A stretch of 64,000 bases of DNA from the NCBI RefSeq assembly GCF_014635345.1, contig NZ_BMCU01000002.1, forward strand, positions 930,001 through 994,000, given 5' to 3'. A program made the position numbers and the translations under genes. Positions 61,701 to 64,000 of the stretch are shown here, one piece after another; positions within the stretch are counted from its first letter, which is position 1; the number at the start of each line of letters is the position of its first letter. The stretch comes from Rhodococcoides trifolii. Lineage in GTDB: Bacteria; Actinomycetota; Actinomycetes; Mycobacteriales; Mycobacteriaceae. The notes beneath the pieces are model-generated. The model made no database searches and was not told the origin of the DNA. It saw nothing but the letters and a program-made list of their open reading frames with translations.

Positions 61701-64000
61701 TTGACACGGTTCATCGGCGAGAACCCGTCGGATTCGGTTCCGACGGAGACCGATTCGGTGCCCGAGGTGGTCGATGCCCCGCCATCTGCGGCGCCGACAG
61801 CACCCACTGCGCCCGAGGAGACGGTGACCACCACGTCGACCTCCGCGTCTCGGCGTGTTCGTGCCCGGCTCGCCCGGCGCATGACGGCGCAGCGCAACAC
61901 TGCGGTCAAGCCCGTACTCGAGCCTCTGGTCGGCACGCATCGCGAGCTCTACCCCAAGGCCGACCTCGCGCTGCTACAGCGTGCGTACGACGTCGCGGAC
62001 GAGCGCCACGCCACCCAGATGCGCAAGTCCGGCGACCCGTACATCACCCACCCGCTGGCCGTCGCCAACATCCTGGCCGAACTCGGAATGGACACCACCA
62101 CGCTGGTTGCCGCGCTGCTCCACGACACTGTGGAGGACACCGGTTACTCACTGGAACAGCTGCGTAGCGAATTCGGCGACGAGGTAGCGCACTTGGTCGA
62201 CGGAGTCACCAAGCTGGACAAGGTCGTTCTCGGTACGGCCGCCGAGGGCGAAACCATTCGTAAGATGATCATCGCGATGGCGCGCGACCCGCGCGTGCTC
62301 GTGATCAAGGTCGCCGACCGCCTGCACAACATGCGCACCATGCGATTCCTCCCGCCCGAGAAGCAGGCCCGCAAGGCAAAGGAGACGCTCGAGGTCATCG
62401 CGCCTCTCGCGCACCGTCTCGGCATGGCGACGGTCAAATGGGAGCTCGAAGACCTCGCCTTCGCCATCCTGCATCCGAAGAAGTACGACGAGATCGTCCG
62501 CCTCGTGGCCGATCGCGCACCGTCGCGTGACACCTACCTGGCCAAGGTTCGCGCCCAGATCAACTCGGAACTGTCCGCATCGCGGATCGGTGCGGTGGTC
62601 GAGGGACGGCCCAAGCACTACTGGTCCATCTATCAGAAGATGATCGTGAAGGGCCGCGACTTCGACGACATCCACGACCTCGTCGGTGTGCGCATTCTGT
62701 GCGACGAGATTCGCGACTGCTACGCCGCCGTCGGTGTGGTCCACTCACTGTGGCAGCCGATGGCCGGGCGGTTCAAGGACTACATCGCGCAGCCGCGGTA
62801 CGGGGTGTACCAATCGCTGCACACCACCGTCGTCGGGCCGGAGGGCAAGCCGCTCGAGGTTCAGATTCGTACCCGCGACATGCACCGCACGGCCGAGTTC
62901 GGCATCGCGGCGCACTGGCGCTACAAGGAGACCAAAGGAAAGAACTCCTCGAAGTCGGACACCACCGAGCTCGACGACATGGCGTGGATGCGCCAACTGC
63001 TCGACTGGCAGCGGGAAGCAGCCGACCCCGGAGAGTTCCTCGAGTCGCTGCGCTACGACCTCGCGGTCAAGGAAATCTTCGTGTTCACCCCCAAGGGTGA
63101 CGTGGTGACACTGCCGGCCGGATCGTGTCCCGTCGACTTCGCCTACGCGGTGCACACGGAAGTCGGTCACCGATGCATCGGAGCGCGAGTGAACGGGCGG
63201 CTCGTGGCGCTCGAACGCACCCTCGACAACGGCGAAGTGGTCGAGGTGTTCACCTCCAAGGCGCAAGGCGCCGGCCCGAGCCGCGACTGGCAGGGGTTCG
63301 TCGTCTCGCCGCGCGCGAAGACCAAGATCCGCCAGTGGTTCGCCAAGGAGCGCCGCGAGGAAGCGCTCGAAGCAGGCAAGGACGCCATCGCGAAGGAAGT
63401 GCGCCGCGGGGGACTTCCGTTGCAGCGCTTGATGAATGCCGAGTCGATGTCGTCGATCGCGCACGAATTGCGCTACGTCGACGTGTCCGCGCTCTATACC
63501 GCGGTCGGGGAGAACCACGTCTCGGCCCAACACGTGGTGCAACGGCTCGTGGCGCATCTCGGCGGCGTCGGCGACGTCGAGGAGGAGCTGGCGGAGCGGT
63601 CGACGCCGTCGACCATCCCGACTCGTCCCCGCCGCGTCGGTGACGCCGGTGTGATGGTGTCCGGTGCCGACGGTGTCGTCGCCAAGCTGGCCAAGTGCTG
63701 CACGCCGGTGCCGGGCGACGAGATCATGGGATTCGTGACTCGCGGGGGATCGGTCAGCGTGCACCGCACGGACTGCACCAACGCCAGTTCACTGCATCTG
63801 CAGTCCGAACGTCTCATCGAGGTGGAATGGGCGCCGTCACCGTCGTCGGTGTTCCTGGTGGCCATCCAGATCGAAGCGCTGGACCGACATCGCCTGCTCT
63901 CCGACGTCACCAAGGCGTTGGCCGACGAGAAGGTGAACATCCTGTCCGCGTCGGTGACCACGTCGGGTGACCGGGTTGCCATCAGCAAGTTCACGTTCGA
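61701..64000 (+). CDS. rel: Bifunctional (p)ppGpp synthetase/hydrolase Rel (3' end beyond window)
   Basis: 766 residues are visible and the frame is open at the right edge. After a variable 60-residue N-terminus comes the HD hydrolase domain ([10 protein letters not shown], about 116; LLHDTVED, about 140; [12 protein letters not shown]). The synthetase domain has [23 protein letters not shown] and [23 protein letters not shown] follows ([16 protein letters not shown]), then the zinc-finger region ([17 protein letters not shown]) and the start of the ACT domain. The RFKD form and intact HD box point to both activities. TTG at 61701 follows GGGAGGTGA. Confidence 0.97.
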   Translation, partial: MTRFIGENPSDSVPTETDSVPEVVDAPPSAAPTAPTAPEETVTTTSTSASRRVRARLARRMTAQRNTAVKPVLEPLVGTHRELYPKADLALLQRAYDVADERHATQMRKSGDPYITHPLAVANILAELGMDTTTLVAALLHDTVEDTGYSLEQLRSEFGDEVAHLVDGVTKLDKVVLGTAAEGETIRKMIIAMARDPRVLVIKVADRLHNMRTMRFLPPEKQARKAKETLEVIAPLAHRLGMATVKWELEDLAFAILHPKKYDEIVRLVADRAPSRDTYLAKVRAQINSELSASRIGAVVEGRPKHYWSIYQKMIVKGRDFDDIHDLVGVRILCDEIRDCYAAVGVVHSLWQPMAGRFKDYIAQPRYGVYQSLHTTVVGPEGKPLEVQIRTRDMHRTAEFGIAAHWRYKETKGKNSSKSDTTELDDMAWMRQLLDWQREAADPGEFLESLRYDLAVKEIFVFTPKGDVVTLPAGSCPVDFAYAVHTEVGHRCIGARVNGRLVALERTLDNGEVVEVFTSKAQGAGPSRDWQGFVVSPRAKTKIRQWFAKERREEALEAGKDAIAKEVRRGGLPLQRLMNAESMSSIAHELRYVDVSALYTAVGENHVSAQHVVQRLVAHLGGVGDVEEELAERSTPSTIPTRPRRVGDAGVMVSGADGVVAKLAKCCTPVPGDEIMGFVTRGGSVSVHRTDCTNASSLHLQSERLIEVEWAPSPSSVFLVAIQIEALDRHRLLSDVTKALADEKVNILSASVTTSGDRVAISKFTF

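Overview
This 64 kb window reads as core chromosome of a mycolic-acid-producing actinomycete, most likely Rhodococcus or a close relative in the Nocardiaceae. The evidence is high GC, many GTG/TTG starts, an AftC arabinofuranosyltransferase, PimA/PatA/PgsA lipid enzymes, a coproporphyrin-type heme pathway, and gene order that follows two blocks of the Mycobacterium tuberculosis chromosome (recalled as about Rv2703-Rv2669 and Rv2614c-Rv2583c). No transposase, integrase, CRISPR array or rRNA gene was seen.

Layout. 0-3 kb: 3' end of a helicase, a small zinc-ribbon protein, an EamA transporter and a DUF952 protein. 3-9.6 kb: sigA, ppgK, an inositol-monophosphatase-like gene, cei, DUF4193, DUF3093, dut, DUF3710. 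9.6-16.4 kb: an alpha/beta hydrolase, an OB-fold protein, a DUF3159 membrane protein, two TrkA/RCK proteins (ceoC, ceoB), a divergent KimA-like APC permease and a TRAM-domain RNA methyltransferase. 16.4-20 kb: sigK-rskA and a three-domain glutaminase. 20-27.3 kb: dxs, fadB/fadA, an RNase D-like protein and DUF3000. 27.3-33.6 kb: a tightly packed series hemE-cgoX-chdC-HAD-molybdoenzyme. 33.5-40 kb: MaoC, msrB, aftC, a secreted hydrolase-like lipoprotein, a RibD-type reductase, zapE, a GNAT protein and a small membrane protein.

40-43.2 kb is the least conserved part: two small unassigned genes, an alpha/beta hydrolase broken by an internal deletion, three tRNAs on the minus strand (Gly, Cys, Val) ending at a strong terminator, tRNA-Val(CAC) on the plus strand, a PGPGW membrane protein and a FhuF-like iron-sulfur protein. 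It lies where the two syntenic blocks meet.

43.2-64 kb: thrS, HIT, pgsA, patA, pimA and Nudix (phosphatidylinositol mannoside operon), pdxS, tesB, pdxT, yebC, SOS-boxed ruvCAB, yajC-secD-secF, a lipoprotein of solute-binding family 5, apt and the 5' part of rel.

No clearly new multi-gene system was found. The most unusual features are small: tandem micro-repeats and a dispersed 29-bp repeat at gene boundaries, including a 26-bp tandem repeat that creates a chain of ATGA stop/start overlaps between two genes; a K+-uptake-like module pairing two RCK proteins with a KimA-like permease; a glutaminase-STAS-cyclic-nucleotide-domain fusion; and several enzyme-like proteins missing a key catalytic motif.
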